64,000 nt of DNA, taken from positions 2,108,001 through 2,172,000 of the forward strand of contig CP136062.1 of NCBI GenBank assembly GCA_032622095.1, in the 5' to 3' direction. Position 1 is the first letter of the stretch. Every line of letters begins with the position of its first letter. This stretch comes from Siphonodentalium dalli (taxonomy: Eukaryota > Mollusca > Scaphopoda > Gadilida > Siphonodentaliidae). Shown here piece by piece: positions 11,829-21,600 of this stretch. The notes under the pieces were generated by a model. It was not told where the DNA came from, ran no database searches, and was given only the letters and a program-made list of their open reading frames with translations. A program made the position numbers and the translations under genes.

Positions 11829-11947
11829 ATTATGTTGGGATATCAGATGTTATGAAACTCGTTTCATAAATTTGATTAACAACTCGCCTACGACTCGTTG
11901 TGAAATTTATCAAACTCGTTTCACAAAATCTAATATCACAACATAAT
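11829..11947. repeat. Fold-back palindrome, ~119 bp
   Basis: The left arm from ATTATGTTGGGATATCAGAT pairs imperfectly with the right arm ending ATATCACAACATAAT. Both arms contain GAAACTCGTTTCA-type words, which are themselves near-palindromic. It lies 40 bp from the TTAA element and could be a small hairpin MITE. Confidence 0.65.
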
Positions 11948-12176
11948 TCGTTGGGGATCTTCTGTATATCATATACCAAAAATGCCGACATATTCATCGA
12001 CGTACAAAGTTTAACTGACATAATATGGTTTATGAACTGCTCTCGTATACTCGTGCATGTAAGAGATGTTATTGTGGGGGGGCGGACAGCGGACATGCAG
12101 CAATTGGCCACGGGATAGCTTGCGAGTGCTTGGGGAACAGGCAAATCATCATTGAGACGCAATCAAACCATGATGC

Positions 12177-12840
12177 AATATCTAATATATATGTTGGGAC
12201 TTCTGTACGTTTGATTAATGTTTGTATGTTAGCTATGGCCGGGAAAACTGCCGGACGGATTGAGCCCAAACTTCCTATCTAAGGGTAAAATACCAGATGG
12301 AGTGTCATCGCACCGCTTCTGAGAACGTCAGAGCACTCATTCTCCAATCCCCCGCCACCGCAATGGCAATTCATGGGTTAATCGCGTGATAGTTAAAGAG
12401 CGTTCGTGTCCGCAGTATCATTGATAAAGAGCATGTATGCGTCCAGACATGAGCGTGTTGTGTCTGTGTACAGACATGAGCGTGTTGTGTGATTCTTATG
12501 TCTGTTCGTACTTATGGGTTCCTGGGAGTGGGGGATATTTTCATCGGGTCAGTTTTTCCGCCCGAGGTGACCTTCACCTTGAAACAGGTACCCACAAATG
12601 ATATAATATATGCCGGGAAAACTGCTGGACGGATTTCGACGAAAGTTGACGGCTACCCACGCATGATCTAATATATGCCGGGAAAACTGCTGGACGGATT
12701 TCGACGAAATTTGATACCTACGGGTGATTTTGTCCGGGGAGTGTTTTGGACGGGTCAAATAGTGACTCCGACCTGACCTTCAAAATTGTCAATTTAAGGT
12801 CAAAGCCCGGACGAAGTCGGCTCACCTGCTAGCATATATA
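12177..12840 (-). repeat. Minus-strand fragment of the ~130-bp repeat family seen in element III
   Basis: Read on the minus strand, this stretch carries the same words as 44,131-44,520. These are TCCGTCCAGCAGTTTTCC, ATCAAATTTCGTCGAAATCC, AAAACACTCCCCGGACAAAA, GGTCAATT...GGTCGG and a tail with ACAGAAGTCCCAA...TATATATTAGATAT. Within it, ATATATGCCGGGAAAACTGC occurs twice (12,608 and 12,674), showing a local duplication of about 66 bp. It is an old, partial copy of the same repeat family, inserted in the opposite direction. Confidence 0.65.
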
Positions 12841-13483
12841 TATACCAAGGAAAATGTCACATATAAGCAATTGGCTTATCGCCAAATCCTTTGCTCTATT
12901 GATAATTTTTTATTTCTTTATATTATGCCTTATATGTGCTAGTTCTTGAGAATAAAATATTGATTACTCTAACCATATTTTCAGTTATATGTACCTATTG
13001 AATGAGTATACAGTTATCACTTGGCTAACACTTTCTATACTAAAGCATCATTGGTGAGTTGTTATCCATAGGAAATGTTCATAAAATTTGTCAACAAAAC
13101 GAACATAGGCAGTTTGTGGAACTTATTATTTACAAATGTCCCTCAATAAATATGACCTCTTCTGCACTTTTATTTATCGGTCGTTTGCTTTTATCACCTT
13201 AACACCCTCCAATAATAGACAATTCCGATGTACAGTTTTTTTAACTGACTGGGATAATCCATTTGGTGGTGAAATCGTTAACCGTTCTAGATTTCTAATA
13301 AAATCACGTATCATGATAATTATGTTTAAATTGTATCAAGTTAGGAGAACTTTAATAACGACCATGCAAGGTATAAAATGTCTTCTCGGTAATCATATAT
13401 AACAACACAATACATATTTATAATAATAAGTATTGCCAATACTGCACAAGTTATAAAGTTTCGTAGTAATTATTAAGGGAAAG
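12841..13483. other. AT-rich non-coding stretch
   Basis: No recognisable repeat, ORF or RNA gene. Confidence 0.3.
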
Positions 13484-13743
13484 AATAAACAAGTGTTGCA
13501 CATCGGAAAACGGCGCTAGTCGAGTTTCTTTTGGCTGAAAGAGTGCATCTGCTGTAAAAGAATTATTTAAATGGGTCTCCAATTGTGTTTTAGTTGTCTG
13601 CCTAACAGTCTCAAAATTGTTAACAAGAAAATATATAAATTTACCCTCCACAGTTATAAGAATAAGCAAGGGGCGCAAATTGGAAAATGGCGCTCGTCGA
13701 TGAGTTTGTTTTGCACAAAAGAGTGGATCTTTCGCAAAAGATC
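13484..13743. repeat. Diverged ~180-bp direct duplication
   Basis: The block AAACAAGTGTTGCACATCGG...GGAAAACGGCGCTAGTCGA...AAGAGTGCATCT at 13,484 recurs near 13,661 as GGAAAATGGCGCTCGTCGA...AAGAGTGGATCT. The duplicated part is about 80 bp and the offset about 180 bp. A minus-strand frame crosses both copies, but the internal repetition of its peptide follows from the DNA duplication and is not evidence for a gene. Confidence 0.55.
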
Positions 13744-13791
13744 GCAATATCTGTAAGCCTCACTTTTCGTCTAGTGCATACATTTATGGAT

Positions 13792-14187
13792 TTAAGTATT
13801 TCTTTCGAGTTGTATATCTTCAAGAAAGAGAGTTTATATGATATCGTAGCCTCAATTTCTCAGAATGAGCAAATTTTATGGTGAAGTATTTTTTAAAAAC
13901 TAGGAAAATCAATGGCTTTTCCACTGTGTTGTCGAGTCTGCAGACCGTGGAAGTACACCCAACACATGAGCATCATCCGATGCGGTCGTACAAAAGGGAT
14001 CACTGTGCTACTCCTTTTTCCAACGTGGACGGACTTTGTTAGTATTGAGGTGAATGGCAACGGTAGTTGTATTTTAATGCCGTTTCTAGCTGCTGTTTCA
14101 AAAAGTTCAAATTGGACTGCACATATAAAAAAGACTTGCCATATATGCGATCATTTGTATGTTCCGGTAGCATGTTTTTCAATCTAG
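13792..14187 (+). pseudogene. Duplicated segment N, copy A (unidentified exon-like piece)
   Basis: This segment is homologous to 14,582-15,018 and 16,932-17,273. In copy B one frame reads FKKTMKKQWHFHCIVESADR and another reads HEHHPMRSKNRDHYATLFPLW then VNDNGRCLVNAFFQLF. Copy A keeps the same words with indels and stops (FHCVVESADRGS, then VNGNGSCIL). It lies just upstream of a GT92-like C-terminal piece in two of the copies, so it may be an upstream exon of the same gene, but I cannot match it to the GT92 domain. The DNG-C spacing faintly recalls OTU proteases, which is weak. Confidence 0.4.
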
Positions 14188-14226
14188 AATTCCCAGATGG
14201 GCCGGACTAATCAGACACAGTTTTAA

Positions 14227-14514
14227 AGTATCGGATGCAACCTCTTCAAAAGAATGTTTCCAGACGAATACTTATTCCCACATAACATTCGACCGAAGAG
14301 TATCATCAAGTCAGAAGAGGTTGATTTGAAGGGTATTCATCAAGTGTTTTGGTTCAAGGATATCAAGAGTGTAGACATTATGGTTGATTCTTCATTAGCG
14401 CTGGTAAATCATTACAGCATGGGCTGGTGGAGCTACATGTTCGAATACCACAATATGTTGGTTTCTAGAACAGAACATAAAGATCGAATCGTCAATAACG
14501 TCAGAGCCAGGTGA
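14227..14514 (+). pseudogene. GT92-like glycosyltransferase C-terminal fragment, copy A
   Basis: The frame is open from a stop at 14,224 to a stop at 14,514, with ATG at 14,254. The peptide carries IRPKSIIKSEEVDLKGIHQV, MVDSSLALVNHY and, near the end, DRIVNNVRAR. This order fits the C-terminal part of glycosyltransferase family 92 (DUF23): an R-K-x-I-(V/I) stretch, a G-I-H stretch and then an (A)-L-x-N/H-H-Y-R motif, followed by a D-x-(L/I)-x-x-N-V ending. Here the usual HYR reads HYS, a change at a strongly conserved position. Family members are Golgi or membrane enzymes that add sugars to glycans. Only about 90 residues are present, so this is a gene fragment. Confidence 0.6.
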
Positions 14515-14581
14515 AACATTCTTTGTGATCCCGGAGCAAATCATAATGTGTACACATTCCTGTCGGTAAACCGTGAACCGT

Positions 14582-15018
14582 TAAGGATTTCTTTCGAGTT
14601 GTGTATCTTCAAGAACGAGTTTATATGATTTCGTAACCTCAATTTCTCAGAATGAGCCAAATTCCGTATTTGATGGTGAAGTATTTAAAAAGACTATGAA
14701 AAAGCAATGGCATTTCCACTGTATTGTTGAGTCTGCAGATCGCGGAAGTCCTGTCTCAATACTCATGTACTTTTGAGTGAAGAAAATAAACAAAATGAAT
14801 TGGAAGTAAGCCTAACACATGAGCATCATCCGATGCGGTCGAAAAACAGGGATCACTATGCTACTTTGTTTCCATTGTGGAAGGACTTTGCTAATATTGA
14901 GGTGAATGACAACGGTCGTTGTCTTGTTAATGCTTTCTTTCAACTGTTTCAAAAAGAACAAATTGGACTGCACATAAGAAAAAACTTGCCACAAACACCT
15001 ATTTCTGATCGTCTGTAG
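14582..15018 (+). pseudogene. Duplicated segment N, copy B
   Basis: Second copy of the segment at 13,792. It begins ATTTCTTTCGAGTTGTGTAT, followed by CTTCAAG, which could serve as a splice acceptor. The two open stretches (QWHFHCIVESADRGSPVSIL, and SLTHEHHPMRSK to RKNLPQT) lie in different frames, separated by a stop near 14,776. It is the best preserved copy and would be the one to use in homology searches. Confidence 0.4.
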
Positions 15019-15083
15019 GTTCCGTAGCCTATTTTTCAATCTAGAATTCCCAGATGGGCCGGACTAATCAGACAGAGTTTTAA

Positions 15084-15371
15084 AGTATCGGATGCAACCT
15101 CTTCAAAAGAATGTTTCCAGACGAATACTTATTCCCACATAACATTCGACCGAAGAGTATCATCAAGTCAGAAGAGGTTGATTTGAAGGGTATTCATCAA
15201 GTGTTTTGGTTCAAGGATATCAAGAGTGTAGACGTTATGGTTGATTCTTCATTAGCGCTGGTAAATCATTACCGCATAGGCTGGTGGAGCTACATGTTCG
15301 AATACCACAATATGATGGTTTCTAGAACAGAACATAAAGATCGAATCGTCAATAACGTCAGAGCCAGGTGA
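15084..15371 (+). pseudogene. GT92-like glycosyltransferase C-terminal fragment, copy B
   Basis: Nearly identical to the fragment at 14,227, with open frame from 15,084 and ATG at 15,111. Unlike copy A it keeps the family's HYR (NHYRIGWWSYM). It ends at the same TGA, after which the sequence follows copy A for only a few bases (GAAACATT) before a fold-back element begins. It is the least damaged of the three, but still lacks the catalytic N-terminal part of a ~250-residue GT92 domain. Confidence 0.6.
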
Positions 15372-15380
15372 AACATTATT

Positions 15381-15530
15381 CAGTTGTCGCCCGTTGTCGA
15401 GGGAGACATTGAGATTTGTCACCCGCTCGAAGAACGGAATGTCTCCCGAGGAGCGAAGCTCCGATGGAGACATTCCGTTCTCGAGCGGGTGACAAATCTC
15501 AATGTCTCCCGAGAAGAAGGGCAACAACTG
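15381..15530. mobile_element. 150-bp fold-back (hairpin) element
   Basis: The whole 150 bp is one long near-perfect palindrome. The left arm starts CAGTTGTCGCCC and the right arm ends GGGCAACAACTG. The inner arms share GAGACATTGAGATTTGTCAC and GCTCGA-GAACGGAATGTCTCC, and the centre is GGAGCGAAGCTCC. Stem identity is well above 90 percent by eye. It interrupts the GT92 copy series directly after copy B. The type is a non-autonomous fold-back or hairpin MITE; the target duplication is unclear. Confidence 0.8.
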
Positions 15531-16351
15531 TTTTGTTATCCGATTATACCACAGAAAATATTCTTGCCATCCACACGCACGATGTTGCACTGAGTCACGA
15601 GTGCTTTCTTTCCCGATTATATATATTTTCAGTAACTACTTATCGTCCCATAACGATTTCCGTTCCATAAACAATAGTCAAGCCGTTAAGCGTGTGGTAA
15701 TCCCGGCGCGTTTATTTACGATTAATTTGGTGGTTAAATCGTCAATATATAGGTCAATTTAATTTAAACCAATACGCCATATAGGTGTGTTCTCGTTTTC
15801 TGCAATGTGGCATATTCAATGTCGTCTTGTATGCGAAATTTACTCTCTATGTTCGTTTCATAACGGTCTTCCCGAAAGCTATTGGGAAGTTGTCAACTTC
15901 ATTAATGTACATTCATATGTGTCAGTGCTCATGGCGATCCTCACATACAATACTTCTATGATCACATTGCAGACATCGCGGAGGATACGCGTACAGTACT
16001 ATTCATTCGCGACAAACGTATGCATTACGTTGCTACCAGCAAACATATATAACCAACCAACTTAAAGGGATCCTCTCTTTCAATCTTGCATCATAATGTC
16101 GACATGAACAAATTGAATCACCGAGATGTTTTGATGTAAAAAGTAAATAATAACACTTGTCCGATAAAAATATCAACTTAAAAGTTCGAATATTAGTGTT
16201 CACTAAATATATGCAAATTAGCAAACACCACAACTGGTGTGTATTGCGAATCCGTGGGGCATAAGATCTATGATTGTTTAGTACCTATAGTGATGTGAAA
16301 TAGATGAGTTACTGCAGTGTGTGTTTGGATATATTCTTGCAATATAGCATC
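15531..16351. other. Non-coding insert between GT92 copies
   Basis: AT-rich sequence found in only one of the inter-copy gaps. No ORF or repeat is recognised. Together with the two fold-back elements it makes up the ~1.17-kb block between GT92 copies B and C. Confidence 0.35.
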
Positions 16352-16544
16352 AGGCGGGCGACAAAAACAATGTCTCCCGGGTCAGCGGGCGACAGTGAGA
16401 TTTGTCGCCCGGCACGTGACAGGACATGGGCCAATCAGAAGGGTGGAAAATAGGGAAGAGGATAACAATATACAGTTGTTGCCCGATGTCGAGGGAGACA
16501 TGGTGACAAATCTCGATGTCTCCCGAGAAGAAGGACAACAACTG
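16352..16544. mobile_element. Deletion derivatives of the fold-back element
   Basis: At 16,473-16,544 a 72-bp palindrome has the same ends as the 150-bp element (CAGTTGTTGCCC...GGACAACAACTG) and the inner word GACAAATCTC-ATGTCTCCCGAG, but the middle of the stem is missing. Just upstream (16,352-16,420) lie more pieces of the same stem (GGCGGGCGACA, CAATGTCTCCCGGG, GTGAGATTTGTCGCCCG). The right edge of the 72-bp copy (CTGGGCCGG) joins straight into GT92 copy C. Confidence 0.7.
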
Positions 16545-16861
16545 GGCCGGACTAATCAGACACAGTCTTAAAGTATCGGATGCAACCACTTCAAAATAAT
16601 GTTTCCAGACGAAATACTTATTCCCACATAACATTCGACCCAAGAGTATCATCAAGCCAGATTAGGTTGATTTGAAGGGTATTCATCAAGTGTTTGGTTC
16701 AAGGATATCAAGAGTGTAGACGTTATGGTTGATTCTTCATTAGCTCTGGTAAATCATTACAGCATAGGCTGGTGGAGCTACATGTTCGAATACCACAATA
16801 TGATGGTTTCTAGAACAGAACATAAAGATCGAATCGTCAATAACGTCAGAGCCAGGTGAAA
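16545..16861 (+). pseudogene. GT92-like glycosyltransferase C-terminal fragment, copy C
   Basis: Third copy of the GT92-like C-terminal piece, clearly dead. Relative to copies A and B it has an extra A near 16,611, an in-frame TAG at 16,663-16,665 and a missing T near 16,692. The conserved HYR reads HYS, as in copy A. It begins at the same GGGCCGGACTAATCAGACA word as the others, here fused to a fold-back element. Confidence 0.6.
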
Positions 16862-16931
16862 CATTCTTTGTGATCCCGGAGCAAATCATAATGTGTACAC
16901 AATGTTCCTGTCGGTAAACCGTAAACCGTTA

Positions 16932-17273
16932 TGTATTTCTTTCGAGTTGTGTATCTTCAAGAACGAGTTTATATGATTTCGTAACCTCAATTTCTCAGAA
17001 TGAGCCAAATTCCGTATTTGATGGTGAAGTATTTAAAAAGACTATGAAAAAGCAATGGCATTTCCACTGTATTGTTGAGTCTGCAGATCGCGGAAGTCCT
17101 GTCTAAATACTCATGTACTTTTGAGTGAAGAAAATATACAAAATGAATTGGAAGTAAGCCTAACACATGAGCATCATCCGATGCGGTCGAAAAACAGGGA
17201 TCACTATGCTACTTTGTTTCCATTGTGGAAGGACTTTGCTAATATTGAGGTGAATGACAACGGTCGTTGTCTT
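16932..17273 (+). pseudogene. Duplicated segment N, copy D, truncated
   Basis: Follows copy C with the same linker seen between A and B (ATCCCGGAGCAAATCATAAT...CGGTAAACCGT). It matches segment N of copy B closely up to AACGGTCGTTGTCTT, then switches abruptly at 17,272-17,275 into a macrosatellite body. The end of this copy is therefore the left breakpoint of the composite repeat region. Confidence 0.55.
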
Positions 17274-18389
17274 CTTAGTCCGAGGAAGAAAATTTGACAG
17301 GGTTGGACATATATTTTTACACTGGGGTGGGGGCAATATTTTCGCAATTTTTTTTTATTATTGACATTCATCTATTTAAGTATGTAGATTCCCTGAACGA
17401 AAACAAACCCATACCGGAAAGGATTTTTGTAATCCGAGAAGAAATGCAAGAGTTACGGGCCCTCAAAGTTTGCAATTTGGTCCCATGTGCTTGTGACCCT
17501 ATCTCCTCCGAAGATGTCGAACTTTGGATGTCGTCTGATATCCCAGTGCGTGCGGTCTGAAGAGAGCACGCGATGGGCCAAATTTTGCCAGTGTCGGTTC
17601 AGTGTTGTGGGTCAGGGGAGGGGTGGTCCGGGGTACCAATTTTGTATTCTTCTCCGAATCGGATGAAACTTGGAATATAACATCCATACCGCCAACCGAT
17701 CTAGAAACTGAAAGAATTTCGAAAATCCATTGAAAAATGTCAGAGTTGTGGACCTTCAAACAATGCAAATTTGGCCCCATATGCTTGTGATCACATCTCC
17801 TCCGAAGATGTCAAACTTTGGATGTCAACTGATACGCCAATGCGTGCGGTCTGAAGAGAGCACGCGATGAGCCAAATTTTGCCAGTGTCGGTTCAGTGTT
17901 GTGGGTCAGGGGAGGGGTGGTCCGGGATACCAAAATTTATTTCATCTCCGAATCATATGAAACTTGATATATAACATATACCATACACGTTGATCATAAA
18001 ACTGAAAACAGATTGTAAATCCGTTAAAAAATGGCGGAGATTTGGGCCCTCAAACTTTGAATGTGGGCCCGTATTCTTTCCAATAAACAAAATGTTATTC
18101 GTCTCTGAATCAGACAAAATTTATAACAAATAATCAATGTAAGTAGCTGATCACAATACTCAAAACAATTTTTAAATCCATTGGAAAATAACGGAGTTAC
18201 GGGCTCTCAAAATTCGCATTTTGGGCCGGGTTTGACTATTTCCCAATCCCGTCACCCAATTTCGAGGCAGGGGTGGGGTCACTCCCAAACACTTGAGATC
18301 AACCCACACATGTTAAGGGAAAGATATAATCATCCTAATTCATATTTTCCGTCCCTTAACTGCGATTTATTGAGCTCATGATTTGCCCT
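17274..18389 (+). repeat. Truncated type III unit body
   Basis: Homologous to 37,760-38,880 and 39,538-40,657 and nearly identical over long stretches. It contains the internal ~302-bp direct repeat (ATCTCCTCCGAAGATGTC at about 17,501 and 17,803, each followed by GAGAGCACGCGATG and GTCAGGGGAGGGGTGGTCC). It starts abruptly inside the unit. Confidence 0.85.
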
Positions 18390-18600
18390 ATTATTATACT
18401 TCCATGGTGTAACCAAGGAAGTATATTGTTTTTCTACTGCGGCCGTTTTCTGTTTAATTGGAAATACTCAGAAACTAATGGGAGGAGGACCGCGAAATCT
18501 CTAGCGAATGTAGGCATCTAAGGTCTACTAAAAATAATGCTATCCGGATGTTGGTCCAATATATTTTGACAGAGTTATGGCCCTTTTTCGATTATTTTTC
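18390..18600 (+). repeat. Type III unit head
   Basis: Starts ATTATTATACTTCCATGG and contains the interrupted palindrome TATACTTCC-A-TGGT / ACCA-A-GGAAGTATA. It ends with GAGTTATGGCCCTTTTTCGA and a TTTTTCATT tail before the next ATTATTATACTTCC. The usual body is missing: the head joins directly to the first 1220-bp unit. Confidence 0.85.
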
Positions 18601-21600
18601 ATTATTATACTTCCATATTTTAATATGGGAGTATATTGTATTTCTGTTGACCCAGTTTTCCGTTTAATTGCAAGTATTCCGAAACTAATGACAGTAGGAA
18701 CGCAAAATTTTCAGGAAATGTAGGCACCTAAGAGTTACTGAAGTTATAGGTATCCCCAGTTCGGCCCAACTTTTCTTTAAGGGGTTATCGCACTTTTAAA
18801 TTTTTTTTTTTATTTTTCTCTATTATTATTCTTCTTCTTCCTAGTAAAAGCGTACCCTTATATCTCAGGAACCGCTAAATGTAGAACGCTGAAATTGTCT
18901 GGGTTTGTACAACTCCCACAGTAGACGGAAGTGTTTCTATTGCGAATTTTGTCCGTTCTTGATTTATGGAGTTATGGGCCTTAAACCGGCCTCTCGCATT
19001 TATCGACAACTGTAGGGTATATCTCGAACGCATTGAGGCAGTGGAACGGGACAAATGTTATGATGTAGAGAAACTTAAACGTGGTTCAGTTCCACAAAAT
19101 GGACGTTGTCCGATTATTAACCGTGGAGTGGGGGACGGTGTTCAAAGTCGTAAAAAATAAAGTCCCTTCGATTGCGACCATACTTACATGTCATAGTCTA
19201 CATTGTACACCGATAACGATGCCGTGAATATTTTGTAAATCGGTCGAAAATTGACAGAGTTACCGACCCCTGAATGTCCAAAAATGACGCAAAAATCCTT
19301 GTGTCCACAACTCCTCCCAGACCGATGCTCGGACAAAGGTTGTTGTTATCAATTAACGATCGGTATGCACGAATGAGCAGGCACGCGAAATTTGGGCATC
19401 ATCGGGCGAAAATTGGCTAGATGCATGCAGATTGAAGTGCTAACATTTGACACTTATACAAGTTTAGAACCCGTTAACGCAGATGAATGGGGTTGGTGTC
19501 ATTCGACGGGGATTATCGAGGCGAATACAATGATGTCAGATTGAAAATAATATTTCGGCGAATAGCTGAGATATGGTCATTTTTTCGAAGTTATGTGTGG
19601 ATATTCACACGCAAATATGCCTATCGTGTAGATCTCACGAAGACGAACTCAATGACACCAGTCGCAACACTCTAGCTTAAAAACCGACTGAGATAGAGAG
19701 GTTTTATCACCAAGTCACCTATTGTCGCGGTAATGGCATTTTCGCATAGAAATGGCTCCACTGAACTCAGAAATGCCAATATTACTTATGCTGACCATCA
19801 CAAACAATTTCAGCAGGTACATTATTATACTTCCATATTTTAATATGGGAGTATATTGTATTTCTGTTGACCCAGTTTTCCGTTTAATTGCAAGTATTCC
19901 GAAACTAATGACAGTAGGAACGCAAAATTTTCAGGAAATGTAGGCACCTAAGAGTTACTGAAGTTATAGGTATCCCCAGTTCGGCCCAACTTTTCTTTAA
20001 GGGGTTATCGCACTTTTAAAAAAAATATTTTATTTTTCTCTATTATTATTCTTCTTCTTCCTAGTGAAAGCGTACCCTTATATCTCAGGAACCGCTAAAT
20101 GTAGAACGCTGAAATTTTCTGGGTTTGTACAACTCCCACAGTAGACGGAAGTGTTTCTATTGCGAATTTTGTCCGTTCTTGATTTATGGAGTTATGGGCC
20201 TTAAACCGGCCTCTCGCATTTATCGACAACTGTAGGGTATATCTCGAACGCATTGAGGCAGTGGAACGGGACAAATGTTATGATGTAGAGAAACTTAAAC
20301 GTGGTTCAGTTCCACAAAATGGACGTTGTCCGATTATTAACCGTGGAGTGGGGGACGGTGTTCAAAGTCGTAAAAAATAAAGTCCCTTCGATTGCGACCA
20401 TACTTACATGTCATAGTCTACATTGTACACCGATAACGATGCCGTGAATATTTTGTAAATCGGTCGAAAATTGACAGAGTTACCGACCCCTGAATGTCCA
20501 AAAATGACGCAAAAATCCTTGTGTCCACAACTCCTCCCAGACCGATGCTCGGACAAAGGTTGTTGTTATCAATTAACGATCGGTATGCACGAATGAGCAG
20601 GCACGCGAAATTTGGGCATCATCGGGCGAAAATTGGCTAGATGCATGCAGATTGAAGTGCTGAAATTTGACACTTATACAAGTTTAGAACCCGTTAACGC
20701 AGATGAATGGGGTTGGTGTCATTCGACGGGGATTATCGAGGCGAATACAATGATGTCAGATTGAAAATAATATTTCGGCGAATAGCTGAGATATGGTCAT
20801 TTTTTCGAAGTTATGTGTGGATATTCACACGCAAATATGCCTATCGTGTAGATCTCACGAAGACGAACTCAATGACACCAGTCGCAACACTCTAGCTTAA
20901 AAACCGACTGAGATAGAGAGGTTTTATCACCAAGTCACCTATTGTCGCGGTAATGGCATTTTCGCATAGAAATGGCTCCACTGAACTCAGAAATGCCAAT
21001 ATTACTTATGCTGACCATCACAAACAATTTCAGCAGGTACATTATTATACTTCCATATTTTAATATGGGAGTATATTGTATTTCTGTTGACCCAGTTTTC
21101 CGTTTAATTGCAAGTATTCCGAAACTAATGACAGTAGGAACGCAAAATTTTCAGGAAATGTAGGCACCTAAGAGTTACTGAAGTTATAGGTATCCCCAGT
21201 TCGGCCCAACTTTTCTTTAAGGGGTTATCGCACTTTTAAATTTTTTTTATTATTTTTCTCTATTATTATTCTTCTTCTTCCTAGTAAAAGCGTACCCTTA
21301 TATCTCAGGAACCGCTAAATGTAGAACGCTGAAATTTTCTGGGTTTGTACAACTCCCACAGTAGACGGAAGTGTTTCTATTGCGAATTTTGTCCGTTCTT
21401 GATTTATGGAGTTATGGGCCTTAAACCGGCCTCTCGCATTTATCGACAACTGTAGGGTATATCTCGAACGCATTGAGGCAGTGGAACGGGACAAATGTTA
21501 TGATGTAGAGAAACTTAAACGTGGTAGAGTTCCACAAAATGGACGTTGTCCGATTATTAACCGTGGAGTGGGGGACGGTGTTCAAAGTCGTAAAAAATAA

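Noticed and set aside
13451-13747. 98-codon minus-strand frame with internal peptide repeats
   Set aside because: The peptide repetition is explained by the ~180-bp DNA duplication. There is no family match and no supporting start context.
15787-16065. 92-codon plus-strand frame in the insert between GT92 copies
   Set aside because: No recognisable domain, AT-rich sequence and no splice or start support. It is treated as chance.
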